From Magnetospirillum sp. (lineage in GTDB: Bacteria; Pseudomonadota; Alphaproteobacteria; CACIAM-22H2), in the NCBI GenBank assembly GCA_027532905.1, contig JAPZUA010000004.1, forward strand, positions 308,570 to 372,569: a stretch of DNA of 64,000 nucleotides, written 5' to 3'. Of the stretch, positions 17,805 to 26,132 are shown piece by piece; position 1 is the first letter of the stretch; every line of letters starts with the position of its first letter. Below the pieces are notes generated by a model. The model was not told where the DNA came from. It ran no database searches and saw nothing but the letters and a program-made list of their open reading frames with translations. The translations under genes and the position numbers were made by a program.

Positions 17805-18218
17805 TTGTTCGGAAAATTCCGTGTTCTGGCCGTGGAAGACGACAATGCGACGCGCCTGATGCTGCGCCGCATGCTCGAAACGCTCGAATTTGCGGCGGTG
17901 GATACGGCTGCCAGCGTCGATGGCGCCAAACTGGCCTTCCAAACCCCGCCCGAGCAATGGCCGAACGTTGTGCTGTGCGACGTCGATATGAAACCCGAAA
18001 ACGGACTGGATTTCGTGGCGTGGCTGCGCGCGCAGCCAATGGGCCAGATGCGCAAAACGCCGGTCGTGATGGTCACGGCCCATGCGCACGCCGCCCTCGT
18101 GCGCCGCGCCATGGAATTGGGCGTATCGGGTTACCTCGTCAAGCCGGTCGGCGAAGCGGCCTTGCGCACAAGGCTCGAGCGCGCGGTCGAACCGCTCGCT
18201 TTCGGGCCGCCCAGTTAG
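17805..18218 (+). CDS. Stand-alone response regulator receiver (CheY-like)
   Basis: This 137-residue protein is a single receiver domain. It has the acidic pair in VEDDN near residue 11, the phospho-acceptor Asp 59 in LCDVDMKP, the Thr in VMVTAHA near 92, and the Lys in GYLVKPVG near 114. No DNA-binding or enzymatic output follows. The best start is the TTG at 17805, with AAGGAG seven bases upstream; a frame opening at 17739 lacks such a site. It probably relays phosphate to another protein. No histidine kinase lies nearby. Its stop overlaps the convergent dctM stop. Confidence 0.85.
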   Translation: MFGKFRVLAVEDDNATRLMLRRMLETLEFAAVDTAASVDGAKLAFQTPPEQWPNVVLCDVDMKPENGLDFVAWLRAQPMGQMRKTPVVMVTAHAHAALVRRAMELGVSGYLVKPVGEAALRTRLERAVEPLAFGPPS

Positions 18219-19657
18219 GCAAAAAGCCGTACGAGCCACAGGGCAAGCCCTGGGAAGGCCAGCACCAGACACAGGCGCAAGATGTCGGCCGCAAGGAACG
18301 GCAGCACGCGCCGATAGGTCTGCGTCATCGGCACGTCGCGAACGATTGAGGAAATCACGAAGACGTTGAGCCCGATCGGCGGCGCCGTGAGGCCGATGCC
18401 GACCACGATCAGCACCAGAATCCCGAACCAGATCGCGACCTCATCGGGCGTGAGGCCGAAATCGAGTGCCACCACCACCGGGAAAAACACCGGCAAGGTG
18501 AGCAGGATCATCGCAAGCTCGTCCATCACTGCCCCCAGCAGCACGTAGGTCGCCATCATCGCCGCGACGACGACAAGCGGGGCGAAACCCGCATGGCCGA
18601 TCCACTCGGCGGCGGCCGTCGGCAGGCGCGTGAGGGCCAGGAACGCACCGAACACTTCGGCGCCGAGCAGAATCATGAAAATCATGCCGGACGTTTCGGC
18701 CGTCTGGCGCAAGGCGTCCCAAATTTCACGAAAACCCAGGCGCCGCTGCAAAACGCCCATGGCGAGCATTGCAAGTGCGCCCACGGCGGCCCCTTCGGTC
18801 GGCGTGAACACGCCCCCATAGATGCCGCCAACAACGAGCGCCGCGACCGCGATCGCCGGCATGATCGCACCGTCGACAAAGCCCACGAGCAGGGCCAGAG
18901 CCGCAGCAAGGATTGCATCTTCGGAATCGATGGCGCCGCGCAGCCATTGCACGCCGACCGCCGCCGCCCCCAAGGCCGCCAAAATTTTCGGCCATTTGGG
19001 CTGCGTGCGTGCGGCTTCCAGCGGTAGTTCCGAAAACGGCGCAAGAGCGGGGTTGCGCCAGACCATCAAAGCGATCGTCGCACAGTAAAACACGGCCGCC
19101 ATCAGGCCCGGGATGAGGGCTGCCTGGAAAAGTTTGGCGATGTTCTGCTCTGTCGTGATGGCGTAGACGACGAGGATCACCGACGGCGGGATCAGAATGC
19201 CGAGCGTGCCGCCGACGGCAATGGTGGCGGCGGAGAAACCGCCGTCGTAGCCGTATTTGCGCAACTCCGGCATCGCGGCACGCCCGAACGTCGCCGTCGT
19301 GGCGACCGACGAGCCGCAGATGGCGCCGAACGCCGTGCACGCGCCGATCACCGCCATCGCAAGGCCGCCGCGCCGGTTGCGCAAACTGCGCTCGGCCGCC
19401 AGGAACAGCGACTGCGCAATGCCCGCGCGCTCGGCGAGTGCGCCCATCAGAATGAACAGAGGAATGACCGAAAGCGTGTAGTTGGCGAACTGATGGTAGG
19501 TGTTCGTCTTCATGTAGCCGAAGAAAGCGGGCCAACTCGTGAATTGGATGTAGCCCACCGCCCCCACCAGCAGCATCGAGAGCCCGATGGGCAGGCGCAA
19601 CGCGATCAGCAGCAGCATCGCGCCGAAACCCAGCAGAGCGATCGAAGGCCCGCTCAC
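18215..19657 (-). CDS. dctM: TRAP transporter large permease (DctM), second system
   Basis: This 480-residue DctM protein has the motifs LPIGLSMLLVG, IPLFILMGALAERAG, AICGSSVATTATFG, GGTLGILIPPSV and VFTPTEGAAVGALAMLAMG, and ends with LPFLAADILRL. It is about 40 residues longer than the first DctM in this window because of an extra hydrophobic section between the two halves (around residues 225-290, with DSEDAILAAALALLVGFVDG), consistent with the long DctM subtype. The start is GTG at 19657, overlapping the dctQ stop as GTGA. A reading frame continuing to 20200 is an artefact that runs through dctQ. Confidence 0.92.
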   Translation of the reverse strand: MSGPSIALLGFGAMLLLIALRLPIGLSMLLVGAVGYIQFTSWPAFFGYMKTNTYHQFANYTLSVIPLFILMGALAERAGIAQSLFLAAERSLRNRRGGLAMAVIGACTAFGAICGSSVATTATFGRAAMPELRKYGYDGGFSAATIAVGGTLGILIPPSVILVVYAITTEQNIAKLFQAALIPGLMAAVFYCATIALMVWRNPALAPFSELPLEAARTQPKWPKILAALGAAAVGVQWLRGAIDSEDAILAAALALLVGFVDGAIMPAIAVAALVVGGIYGGVFTPTEGAAVGALAMLAMGVLQRRLGFREIWDALRQTAETSGMIFMILLGAEVFGAFLALTRLPTAAAEWIGHAGFAPLVVVAAMMATYVLLGAVMDELAMILLTLPVFFPVVVALDFGLTPDEVAIWFGILVLIVVGIGLTAPPIGLNVFVISSIVRDVPMTQTYRRVLPFLAADILRLCLVLAFPGLALWLVRLFA

Positions 19658-20157
19658 TTGGATCTGCCCCACGCCAGACGCAGTGCGGTCAAAAACGCGG
19701 TCAGGCTCAAGATCGCGCACAAGGCCGCACACAACAGGATCACGGGCCAGATCTGCAGCTGCAGTTGCATGGTCGTTTCGAAATTCTCGCGCGCCTCGTG
19801 CGAGCCCACATACAGGCCCCAGGCAAGGAACCCCATGGCGGCGGCAAAACACAGATCCCAGAACGCATCGATCGCGGCGAGGGCGCGCGGCGGCAGCCAG
19901 CTCGTGAACGTATCGACCATGATGTGGCCGCGGCGCGCTTGCGTGTAGGGGATGAAGGCGAAAACGGCGACCGCCGTTGCCATGCGCACGAATTCGAAAT
20001 CGCCTTCGATGGGCTTCAAGAACAGCCAGCGGCCGAGCACGCTTGTGCACACGAGCACGGCAATGCCGATCGCGACAATGCCGCCCAGCATCGCCAAAGC
20101 GCCGGTTGCCCGTTCGAGCAAATCCGATCGGCCGGAGTGAGAGGGCTGGGCATCCAT
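19654..20157 (-). CDS. dctQ: TRAP transporter small permease (DctQ), second system
   Basis: This 167-residue, four-helix protein has the DctQ signatures: VLGRWLFLKPIEGDFEFVR after helix 1-2 and RRGHIMVDTFTSWLP before helix 3. It is followed with a GTGA overlap by its DctM partner. It is separated from the receptor gene by 75 bases that contain a terminator-like hairpin, so its expression is probably lower than that of the receptor. Confidence 0.9.
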   Translation of the reverse strand: MDAQPSHSGRSDLLERATGALAMLGGIVAIGIAVLVCTSVLGRWLFLKPIEGDFEFVRMATAVAVFAFIPYTQARRGHIMVDTFTSWLPPRALAAIDAFWDLCFAAAMGFLAWGLYVGSHEARENFETTMQLQLQIWPVILLCAALCAILSLTAFLTALRLAWGRSK

Positions 20158-20177
20158 TGCGAGCGATACCTGAATTT

Positions 20178-20213
20178 GAAAAGAAAACGGCGGCGCCCAT
20201 TCCGGCGCCGCCG
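20178..20213 (-). terminator. Terminator-like hairpin between dctP and dctQ
   Basis: On the minus strand a perfect ten-base-pair GC stem (20213-20204 with 20197-20188, loop of six) is followed by TTTTCTTTTC. It lies 19 bases after the dctP stop and about 20 bases before the dctQ start. Such intra-operon hairpins commonly act as partial terminators or 3'-end stabilisers, giving more receptor than permease. Confidence 0.82.
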
Positions 20214-20232
20214 CAGCCGTCGCGTTATTTAC

Positions 20233-21291
20233 TTACGCCCGTTCGTATTTGGCAACCAAAGCTTTAGCCGCCGCGATCAATGCGTTGCCGTCGATATTTC
20301 GCTCGCGCATTTGGGCAACCCAAGCCGGAGCCACGCTCTCGGTCGCAGCAACCCAGCGCGCCTTTTCGGCAGCACTCAAGACCGAGATCGTGTTGCCGCG
20401 CGCGCGCACCATGTCCGACACGGTTTTGGCTTCGGCATCCCACATCGGACCGGCAGCGCTCGAGAAGGCCATGCCCGACTGGCGGTCGATCACGGCGCGC
20501 AATTCGGCCGGCAAACCGGCGAACTTCGCCTGGTTCATGGCGAGGAAAAAGCTCGCCGTATAGAGTGCCGGCGAGCCCGGGATTTCGGTGTGGAAGCGCA
20601 CGAGCTCGTGCACGCGAACCGAAGGCACCACCTCCCACGGAATGACGGCGCCGTCGATGACGCGCTGGGCCAGCGACTCGGGCACTTGCGGCACCGGCAT
20701 GCCGACCGAGACGGCCCCCAGCGCCTTCAAGGCTTCGCCGGCAAGACGCGTCGGGTTGCGCAGCTTGAGCCCGCGCAGATCGTCGAGCGACTGGATCTGC
20801 TTGTTGGCGTGGATCACGCCCGCATCGTGCGCCCAATAGGCGAGCAGCTTCACGTCGCGCGTTTCTTCGGCCAGATGCGTGTCGGCGAATTCCTGGGCCG
20901 CACGCGCATTGACCGAGCCGCGCTGCGAAGCAAGAAACGGCAGTTCGAATACTTCCGTGCGCGGGAAGCGGCCCGGCGTGTTGCCCGGCAGCGTCCAAAT
21001 GATGTCGGCCACGCCGTCGCGCGCCTGGTTGTAGAGCTGCGGCGGCGTGCCACCGAGCTGCATCGACGGGAACAGCTCGATCTTCAGCGCATTGTTGCTG
21101 GCCGCCGCAATGCGGTCGGCCCACGGCTGCAGCACCTTGGTGTGCACGTTCGAAACGGCGGGCAGGAAATGGTGCAGGCGCAACGTCACGGCCTGCGCAT
21201 GCGCCGGGCGCACGATCGCCGGGGCGGCAAGGGCCGCCAAGCCAGTCGCAAGCACGGTGCGGCGGTTCAGAGACGGAATCAGGGATTTCAT
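20233..21291 (-). CDS. dctP: TRAP transporter substrate-binding protein (DctP), second system
   Basis: This 352-residue periplasmic receptor has a Tat-like signal (MKSLIPSLNRRTVLATG, cleavage after AHAQ near residue 33). The mature part shows typical DctP landmarks: LRLHHFLPAVSNVHTKVLQPWAD, LKIELFPSMQLGG, GVADIIWTLPGNTPGRFP, the binding-site strand LRGLKLRNPTR with its conserved Arg, and AVIPWEVVPSVRV. GAGAGGA precedes the ATG. The receptor differs clearly from the TakP-like one at 5478, so the two systems carry different acids. The ligand is not predictable, but the divergent class II aldolase hints at a sugar-acid or hydroxy-acid route. Confidence 0.9.
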   Translation of the reverse strand: MKSLIPSLNRRTVLATGLAALAAPAIVRPAHAQAVTLRLHHFLPAVSNVHTKVLQPWADRIAAASNNALKIELFPSMQLGGTPPQLYNQARDGVADIIWTLPGNTPGRFPRTEVFELPFLASQRGSVNARAAQEFADTHLAEETRDVKLLAYWAHDAGVIHANKQIQSLDDLRGLKLRNPTRLAGEALKALGAVSVGMPVPQVPESLAQRVIDGAVIPWEVVPSVRVHELVRFHTEIPGSPALYTASFFLAMNQAKFAGLPAELRAVIDRQSGMAFSSAAGPMWDAEAKTVSDMVRARGNTISVLSAAEKARWVAATESVAPAWVAQMRERNIDGNALIAAAKALVAKYERA

Positions 21292-21435
21292 CGGCGGGGG
21301 TTCCTCTCGGTTTTGCGGCCTGCCGTTTTGATTGCTGGCGACCGTCGTTTGCAATTGAGCGCAAACCTAGCACAGGGCCGCGCGCGTGCAATAGAGTGGG
21401 CGCCGCCGTTCACCCCCACATCCGACGAGACCCCA

Positions 21436-22158
21436 ATGACCGATCTTGCCGCTGCCCGCATCGACCTTGCCGCCGCGTTCCGCTGGGCGGCGCGTCTGGG
21501 TCTCAACGAAGGGACCTGCAACCATTTCAGCCTGCAGGTCGCTCCCGACCGGTTTCTGGTCAATCCGTGGGGCCCGCATTGGGCCGAGATGCGTGGCAGC
21601 GACCTGCTGCTCGTCGATGCCGCAGGCCGCATCCTCGAGGGCAAATGGCCGATCGAAGAAACCGCGTTGTACATCCATACGCAGATCCATCTGCGCCATC
21701 CTTCGGCAACGGCCGTGCTGCACACGCACATGCCCTACGCGACCGCCTTGTGCGCAGTCGAAGGCGGGCGCATCGAGCCGTGCGTGCAGACGTCTTTGCG
21801 CTTCTACGGCCGGGTTTCCTACGACGACGACTATAACGGCCTTGCCGACGGTCCCGAGGAGGGTGCGCGCATGGCCGCCAAGATGGACGGCAAGCCTGTG
21901 CTGTTTTTGGCCAACCACGGCGTGATCGTGACGGGCCCCACGGTCGGCGAAGCGTTCGACGAACTTTTTTATCTCGAACGCGCCGCCCAAGCCCAGGTGT
22001 TGGCCATGTCGACCGGGCGGCCGCTCAAGCTCGTACCCGGCCAGCTTGCCGCGCGCACTTCGCGCCAGATGGAAGACGGGCGCGCGGCCTATGCGCGCGT
22101 CCATTTCGACGCGCTCAAGCGCATGCTGGCGCGCGACGAACCCGAATTCGCGGACTGA
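21436..22158 (+). CDS. Class II aldolase/adducin family protein
   Basis: This 240-residue protein has the class II aldolase fold. The N-terminal loop GTCNHFSLQV and the zinc-site His pair in AVLHTHMPY (near residue 95) are present, the third zinc His lies in LANHGVIVTG (near 155), and EFDELFYLERAAQAQ follows. Relatives include fuculose-phosphate and ribulose-phosphate 4-epimerase enzymes and a large group of unassigned hydroxy-acid aldolases. There is no phosphate-specific signature I can trust. It is divergent from the second TRAP operon with 144 bases between them, which suggests shared regulation. The start is the ATG at 21436. Confidence 0.85.
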   Translation: MTDLAAARIDLAAAFRWAARLGLNEGTCNHFSLQVAPDRFLVNPWGPHWAEMRGSDLLLVDAAGRILEGKWPIEETALYIHTQIHLRHPSATAVLHTHMPYATALCAVEGGRIEPCVQTSLRFYGRVSYDDDYNGLADGPEEGARMAAKMDGKPVLFLANHGVIVTGPTVGEAFDELFYLERAAQAQVLAMSTGRPLKLVPGQLAARTSRQMEDGRAAYARVHFDALKRMLARDEPEFAD

Positions 22159-22171
22159 AGACGACCCCGCT

Positions 22172-22672
22172 TCAAAATTCGGCGCCGTCGCCGCGGTAGT
22201 GGACGGAGATGGCCATCAAATGCCGCAGATGGCTGTCCGCGACGGCGAACGGAACGATGAGATTTTCGACTTCGAAATAGTCCATCTTGGCCCAGAACCG
22301 CGCCGGACCGCGTCGCCATGTGCAGACTCCTGCGCGCGCGCCGAGCCAATAGCGATCGAGCAGCTGTGGATTTTCCTTCAAGCGCGCCGCCAGAACCTCG
22401 TGCAAGAATTTCCCGGTCGGCTCGAACCCCATGCCAGCCACGATCTTGGTGCCGGCAAGGCGGTAGCGAAGAATGGCTTTGTCGAAATCGGCTTCGACGA
22501 TCCAGATATTCGGCAGCAGATCGGGAATGTCCATCGGATCGAAATGCGCGCGCGAGGGCAGGCCGCCGTCGCGACGGCACGCTTGCGTGTAGTGCCAGAA
22601 ACGCTGGATCCGCAGATTGGCAGCGCCGAGATCGGCGTCGGCATGGATCTCGACGAAATCCGGCTGCGGCAT
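22172..22672 (-). CDS. PAS domain-containing protein (PAS_5-like)
   Basis: This 166-residue protein matches the alphaproteobacterial PAS_5 pattern: RIQRFWHYTQACR near residue 20, DIPDLLPNIWIVEAD near 50, LRYRLAGTKIVAGMGFEPTGK near 67, and an ending of MAISVHYRG. These small proteins have no output domain, and their role is mostly unknown (some are linked to cell-envelope signalling). The chosen start at 22672 gives the usual length. A longer frame to 22765 adds unconserved sequence. It converges with the aldolase gene at a 13-base gap. Confidence 0.78.
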   Translation of the reverse strand: MPQPDFVEIHADADLGAANLRIQRFWHYTQACRRDGGLPSRAHFDPMDIPDLLPNIWIVEADFDKAILRYRLAGTKIVAGMGFEPTGKFLHEVLAARLKENPQLLDRYWLGARAGVCTWRRGPARFWAKMDYFEVENLIVPFAVADSHLRHLMAISVHYRGDGAEF

Positions 22673-22830
22673 CTGTTTCGAGAATCCAAAGGTGCGGATG
22701 GCGGGGCACGCGCGATCGCAATTTCTCCGACACGATACGTGCGATTTGGTTTTGAAGTAAACCAAATGGACTTGCCGCAGGTGCTTGCGTCACGCACGAC
22801 GGCGTTGCAACCGCAAAAATTCAGGCGGCA

Positions 22831-22864
22831 CAAAAAGAAAGGGCCGCGCCCGAAGGCACGGCCC
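22831..22864 (-). terminator. Minus-strand Rho-independent terminator without an upstream gene
   Basis: On the minus strand, GGGCCGTGCC (22864-22855) pairs with GGCGCGGCCC (22850-22841) around a TTCG tetraloop, with one G-U pair, and is followed by TTTCTTTTTG. No minus-strand coding gene precedes it: the next genes to the right are all on the plus strand. It may end a small RNA or a lost gene. Confidence 0.72.
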
Positions 22865-22913
22865 AAGTTTAGGGAGGAAACGCCCACGAAACGGCACAAA
22901 GGCCATTTCGAGC

Positions 22914-22932
22914 TGCGACAATCAATGTCGCA
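22914..22932. repeat. Perfect inverted repeat, possible operator
   Basis: TGCGACA (22914-22920) and TGTCGCA (22926-22932) are perfect inverted arms separated by five bases. Position and symmetry fit a regulator-binding site or the stem of an RNA. No regulator gene is adjacent. Confidence 0.4.
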
Positions 22933-23184
22933 ACGCACAATTTAATTGTTGCGGCGCAAAAATCAAGGCCTAATCCGACCAACTCTGTTAAAAATCAGAG
23001 ACTAAGACGCTTTCAGGCATTATCCGCCTGACTTTGCAGGACATTTGTTTCAGAAAAACTGTGTCAGAATACCGCAGCGCACCATAACACCGCCTTCTGG
23101 CGAGCCCGCAGCGCCGACCCCTTGCCCTCCCCGCATTCCAAAGACCAGAATGGCTCGACAGGCAAAAAAGGGCCGCCGCCGCAA

Positions 23185-24342
23185 ATGGCAACCACGACGC
23201 AGCTTCCGAACGCGCAGGCGGTTTGGGCCAAGACCCAGTTCGACGGGTCGGCGACGCGCGTGGCGCTGGGCGGACGCTGGACGCTCGCGAACGCGTCGAT
23301 GCTCGAAACCGCCATGCAGTCGCTCGACACGAAAGGCGCCGAGCTTCTGCACATCGATTTGGCGGCGGTGGACGCGATCGACACGTGCGGCGCGTGGATC
23401 TTGCACCGGCAGCTGCGGCGCTGGCAGGGCAGCGGCGCGCAGATCGAACTCGTCAGCACCAGCGATGCGCAAGCAGCCCTGCTCGAGCGCATGGGCGTTG
23501 CCGACGAAGAGCGTGTACCGCTCTTGCGCAAAAGCGACAGCGCGTTCACAGAACTTGCGATTCGCGCCGGCAAGGCCGCAACGGAAGTGGCGCGCGAAGC
23601 CAAAGCGCTGATCGCGTTCGTGGGTTCCGCAACCGTGTGCGCGCTGCGTGCACTCCGCAGTCCGGGGCGCGTGCGCTTCGTGAGCACGGTCCACCATATC
23701 GAACGCATCGGGATCGACGCCGTGCCGATCCTGGGGCTGCTGGCGTTTCTGATCGGCGTGGTGCTGGCCTTCCAGGGTGCGGACCAGCTGCGCGCGTACG
23801 GGGCCGAAGTCTTCACGATCAATCTTCTGGGCGTGTCGATCCTGCGCGAGATCGGCGTGTTGATCACGGCGATCATGGTCGCCGGGCGCACGGGCAGCGC
23901 CTTTGCGGCCGAAATCGGCACGATGAAGGTGAACCAGGAAGTGGACGCCATGCGCACGATCGGGCTCGACCCGATGGAGACGCTGGTGCTGCCGCGCCTG
24001 CTCGCGCTCGCGATCACGCTGCCGCTGCTCGTGTTCTTCGCCAACACGATGGCGCTGGTGGGCGGCGCGGTCATGGTGATGCTGGGGCTCGATCTGTCGT
24101 TCGAGCAGTTCGTCGAGCAGCTCTCGAACGCCGTGCAGCTGAACACGCTCGCGGTCGGCCTCATCAAAGCGCCGGTCTTCGCGGTGCTGATCGGCATCGT
24201 GTCGTGCTACGAGGGCCTCAAGGTCTCGGGCTCGGCCGAGAGCGTGGGCCGGCATACGACGCAATCGGTCGTCAAATCGATCTTCCTCGTGATCGTGTTC
24301 GATGCGGCGTTCTCGATCTTCTTTTCGCGGATCGGCCTATGA
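23185..24342 (+). CDS. mlaE: Lipid ABC transporter permease, STAS-MlaE fusion
   Basis: This 385-residue inner-membrane permease belongs to the Mla/Ttg2-type system that moves phospholipids across the periplasm. Residues about 1-110 form a STAS-like domain, separate in E. coli as MlaB, with HIDLAAVDAIDTCGAWIL. The MlaE part follows, with IERIGIDAVPILGLLAFLIG, the coupling-helix region QLRAYGAEVFTINLLGVSILREIG, MVAGRTGSAFAAEIGTMKVNQE and GIVSCYEGLKVSGSAESVG. The ATG at 23185 is preferred over an in-frame TTG at 23122. The stop overlaps the MlaF start as ATGA. Confidence 0.92.
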   Translation: MATTTQLPNAQAVWAKTQFDGSATRVALGGRWTLANASMLETAMQSLDTKGAELLHIDLAAVDAIDTCGAWILHRQLRRWQGSGAQIELVSTSDAQAALLERMGVADEERVPLLRKSDSAFTELAIRAGKAATEVAREAKALIAFVGSATVCALRALRSPGRVRFVSTVHHIERIGIDAVPILGLLAFLIGVVLAFQGADQLRAYGAEVFTINLLGVSILREIGVLITAIMVAGRTGSAFAAEIGTMKVNQEVDAMRTIGLDPMETLVLPRLLALAITLPLLVFFANTMALVGGAVMVMLGLDLSFEQFVEQLSNAVQLNTLAVGLIKAPVFAVLIGIVSCYEGLKVSGSAESVGRHTTQSVVKSIFLVIVFDAAFSIFFSRIGL

Positions 24343-25145
24343 GCGACGGCGCAGCCGACAATGTGATCCGCGTGCGCGGCCTCATCACGCGATTCGGCGC
24401 CCAGACCGTGCATGACGGGCTCGATCTCGACGTGCGGCGCGGCGAAATTCTCGCCATCGTCGGCGGCTCGGGCACGGGAAAATCCGTGCTGCTGCGCACG
24501 ATCCTGGGCTTGAAATCGCCGGACGGCGGCACGGTCGAGCTACTGGGAGCCGATCTCGAAGCGCTCGACGAAGAAGCCCGCCGCCCGGTTCTGAAACGCA
24601 TCGGCGTGCTGTTCCAAGACGGCGCTCTGTTCAGTGCGCGCACGGTCGCCCAGAACGCGCGCCTGCCCTTCCTCGAACACACGAAGGTCGACCACCGCCT
24701 CGTGACGCAGCTGATCCGCGTGAAACTGTCGATGGTGGGGCTGCCGCAGTCGGCGGGCGCCAAGCTACCCTCCGAATTGTCGGGCGGCATGCGCAAGCGC
24801 GCGGGCCTTGCGCGCGCGATCGCCCTCGACCCCGACATTCTGTTTCTCGACGAGCCTACGGCCGGGCTCGATCCGATCGGGGCCGCGAATTTCGACAGCC
24901 TCATCCGCGACCTCCAGCAGGCGCTGGCGCTCACGGTCGTGATGGTCACGCACGACGTGGACACGCTGTGCGCGATCGCCGACCGCGTGGCCGTGCTGAT
25001 CGACAGCAAAATCATCGTCGGAACGCTGGACGAAATCCGCGCGCACCCGCATCCTTGGATCCAGGCCTATTTCGACGGGCCGCGCGGGCGGGCCGCACGC
25101 ACGGGTCTTGCCGTTTCGGCCGGCGCTGCCAAAGAAGGAACTTAG
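24339..25145 (+). CDS. mlaF: Lipid ABC transporter ATP-binding protein (MlaF)
   Basis: This 268-residue ATPase has Walker A in GGSGTGKSVLLR near residue 42, a Q-loop in VLFQDGALF, the ABC signature LSGGMRKRAGLARAIA near 148, Walker B and catalytic Glu in DILFLDEPTAGLDP, and the H-loop VTHD near 205. The GMRKR form of the signature and the C-terminal HPWIQAYFDGPRG are typical of MlaF. A longer frame to 23223 is a shadow through mlaE. The start ATG overlaps the mlaE stop. Confidence 0.95.
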   Translation: MSDGAADNVIRVRGLITRFGAQTVHDGLDLDVRRGEILAIVGGSGTGKSVLLRTILGLKSPDGGTVELLGADLEALDEEARRPVLKRIGVLFQDGALFSARTVAQNARLPFLEHTKVDHRLVTQLIRVKLSMVGLPQSAGAKLPSELSGGMRKRAGLARAIALDPDILFLDEPTAGLDPIGAANFDSLIRDLQQALALTVVMVTHDVDTLCAIADRVAVLIDSKIIVGTLDEIRAHPHPWIQAYFDGPRGRAARTGLAVSAGAAKEGT

Positions 25146-25148
25146 ATC

Positions 25149-26132
25149 GTGGAAACGCGCGCCAACTATTTCCTCGTCGGCTGCTTCGTGCTGGCCCTGA
25201 TGGCAGGCATTTTCTTCGCCGGCATCTGGTTTGCGCGCGCCAATCTCGGCGAAGAAAGCACCTTCTACTACACATATTTCAACGGCTCGGTGACCGGCCT
25301 CTCGGAAGGCTCGGTCGTGCGCTATCGCGGCGTGCCGGTGGGCACCGTGTCGGATATCGCACTCGATGCAGGGAACGTCGAGCTAGTGCAGGTCACGCTC
25401 GCCCTGCGGCCCGACACGCCGATCAAGACCGACACGGTCGCAGGGCTGCAGCCGCAAGGCATCACCGGTCTTGCCTTCGTGCAGCTGAGCGGCGGAACCC
25501 AGAACGCGCCGCTGCTCTTGCCGCGCGAGGGCAAACGGCGCGCCGTCATCCCATCGCGGCCCTCGGCCCTCGAGCAGATCATGTCCGATGCGCCGCTCGC
25601 CGTGGCGCGCATCGCCGAGCTTGCCGAGCGCATTGCAGCCGTGCTCAACGACGACAACATTAAGAACGTCGATCGCCTGATCGACAGTTCGGCCGACGCC
25701 GCCGGCAATCTCGCCAACGCCATGCTCGGCGTCGAAACCTTGGTCTACGACGCCAACGCCACGCTCAAACGGGTCGACCGGCTGCTGGGAGCGGTCGATG
25801 CCGCAACCGGCGACGTGCGCGGACTCATCGCCGACAGCCGCCGCACCTTGCGCGACGTGGGCGACGTCGGGCCGCAAGCAGCAGGCGCACTCGACGAACT
25901 CAAGCGCACGGCCGGCAATTTCGGGCGCGTGGCCGACGTGCTCGAACAGACCGTGCAGGCAGCGCGCCCCGGCGTGCAGGATTTCGGCCAGCACGGTGTT
26001 TACGAACTGCAGCAATTCATGACCGAGGGGCGCGCGCTGATGGCCACACTCAACCGCGTGATCGCGACGTTCGAGCGCGATCCCGCCCGCTTCCTGTTCG
26101 GCGACCAGCAAAAAGGGGTCGAAGCGCGATGA
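25149..26132 (+). CDS. mlaD: MCE-family periplasmic lipid-binding protein (MlaD)
   Basis: This 327-residue protein has an N-terminal membrane anchor (residues about 8-30) and one MCE domain at about 38-115, with GSVTGLSEGSVVRYRGVPVGTVSDI. A long helical/heptad-like C-terminal region follows, as in MlaD/PqiB-type proteins that form tunnels. The start is GTG at 25149, four bases after the mlaF stop. The stop overlaps the lipoprotein gene as ATGA. It should assemble as a ring on the MlaE-MlaF complex. Confidence 0.92.
   Translation: METRANYFLVGCFVLALMAGIFFAGIWFARANLGEESTFYYTYFNGSVTGLSEGSVVRYRGVPVGTVSDIALDAGNVELVQVTLALRPDTPIKTDTVAGLQPQGITGLAFVQLSGGTQNAPLLLPREGKRRAVIPSRPSALEQIMSDAPLAVARIAELAERIAAVLNDDNIKNVDRLIDSSADAAGNLANAMLGVETLVYDANATLKRVDRLLGAVDAATGDVRGLIADSRRTLRDVGDVGPQAAGALDELKRTAGNFGRVADVLEQTVQAARPGVQDFGQHGVYELQQFMTEGRALMATLNRVIATFERDPARFLFGDQQKGVEAR

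Larger units (their letters stand above)
22673..23184. other. Gene-free region with inverted repeats and a minus-strand terminator
   Basis: About 510 bases separate the PAS_5 start and the MlaE start. No convincing protein frame is present. The stretch 22900-23060 is AT-rich compared with its surroundings and holds a perfect inverted repeat (22914-22932). Next to it is a weaker one with arms ACAAT/ATTGT at 22937-22949. A terminator pointing left lies at 22831-22864. Promoters for both flanking genes must lie here. A short minus-strand transcript of roughly 100-200 nucleotides ending at the terminator is possible. Confidence 0.5.

Noticed and set aside
18215-20200. 661-codon minus-strand frame as one fused TRAP permease
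   Set aside because: The first third is out of frame with the real DctQ reading frame. DctM starts at the GTG at 19657, overlapping the dctQ stop; no fusion is needed.
22988-23191. 67-codon minus-strand frame that could precede the orphan terminator
   Set aside because: It has poor codon use and no ribosome binding site, is Cys/Arg-rich without pattern, and overlaps the start region of mlaE.
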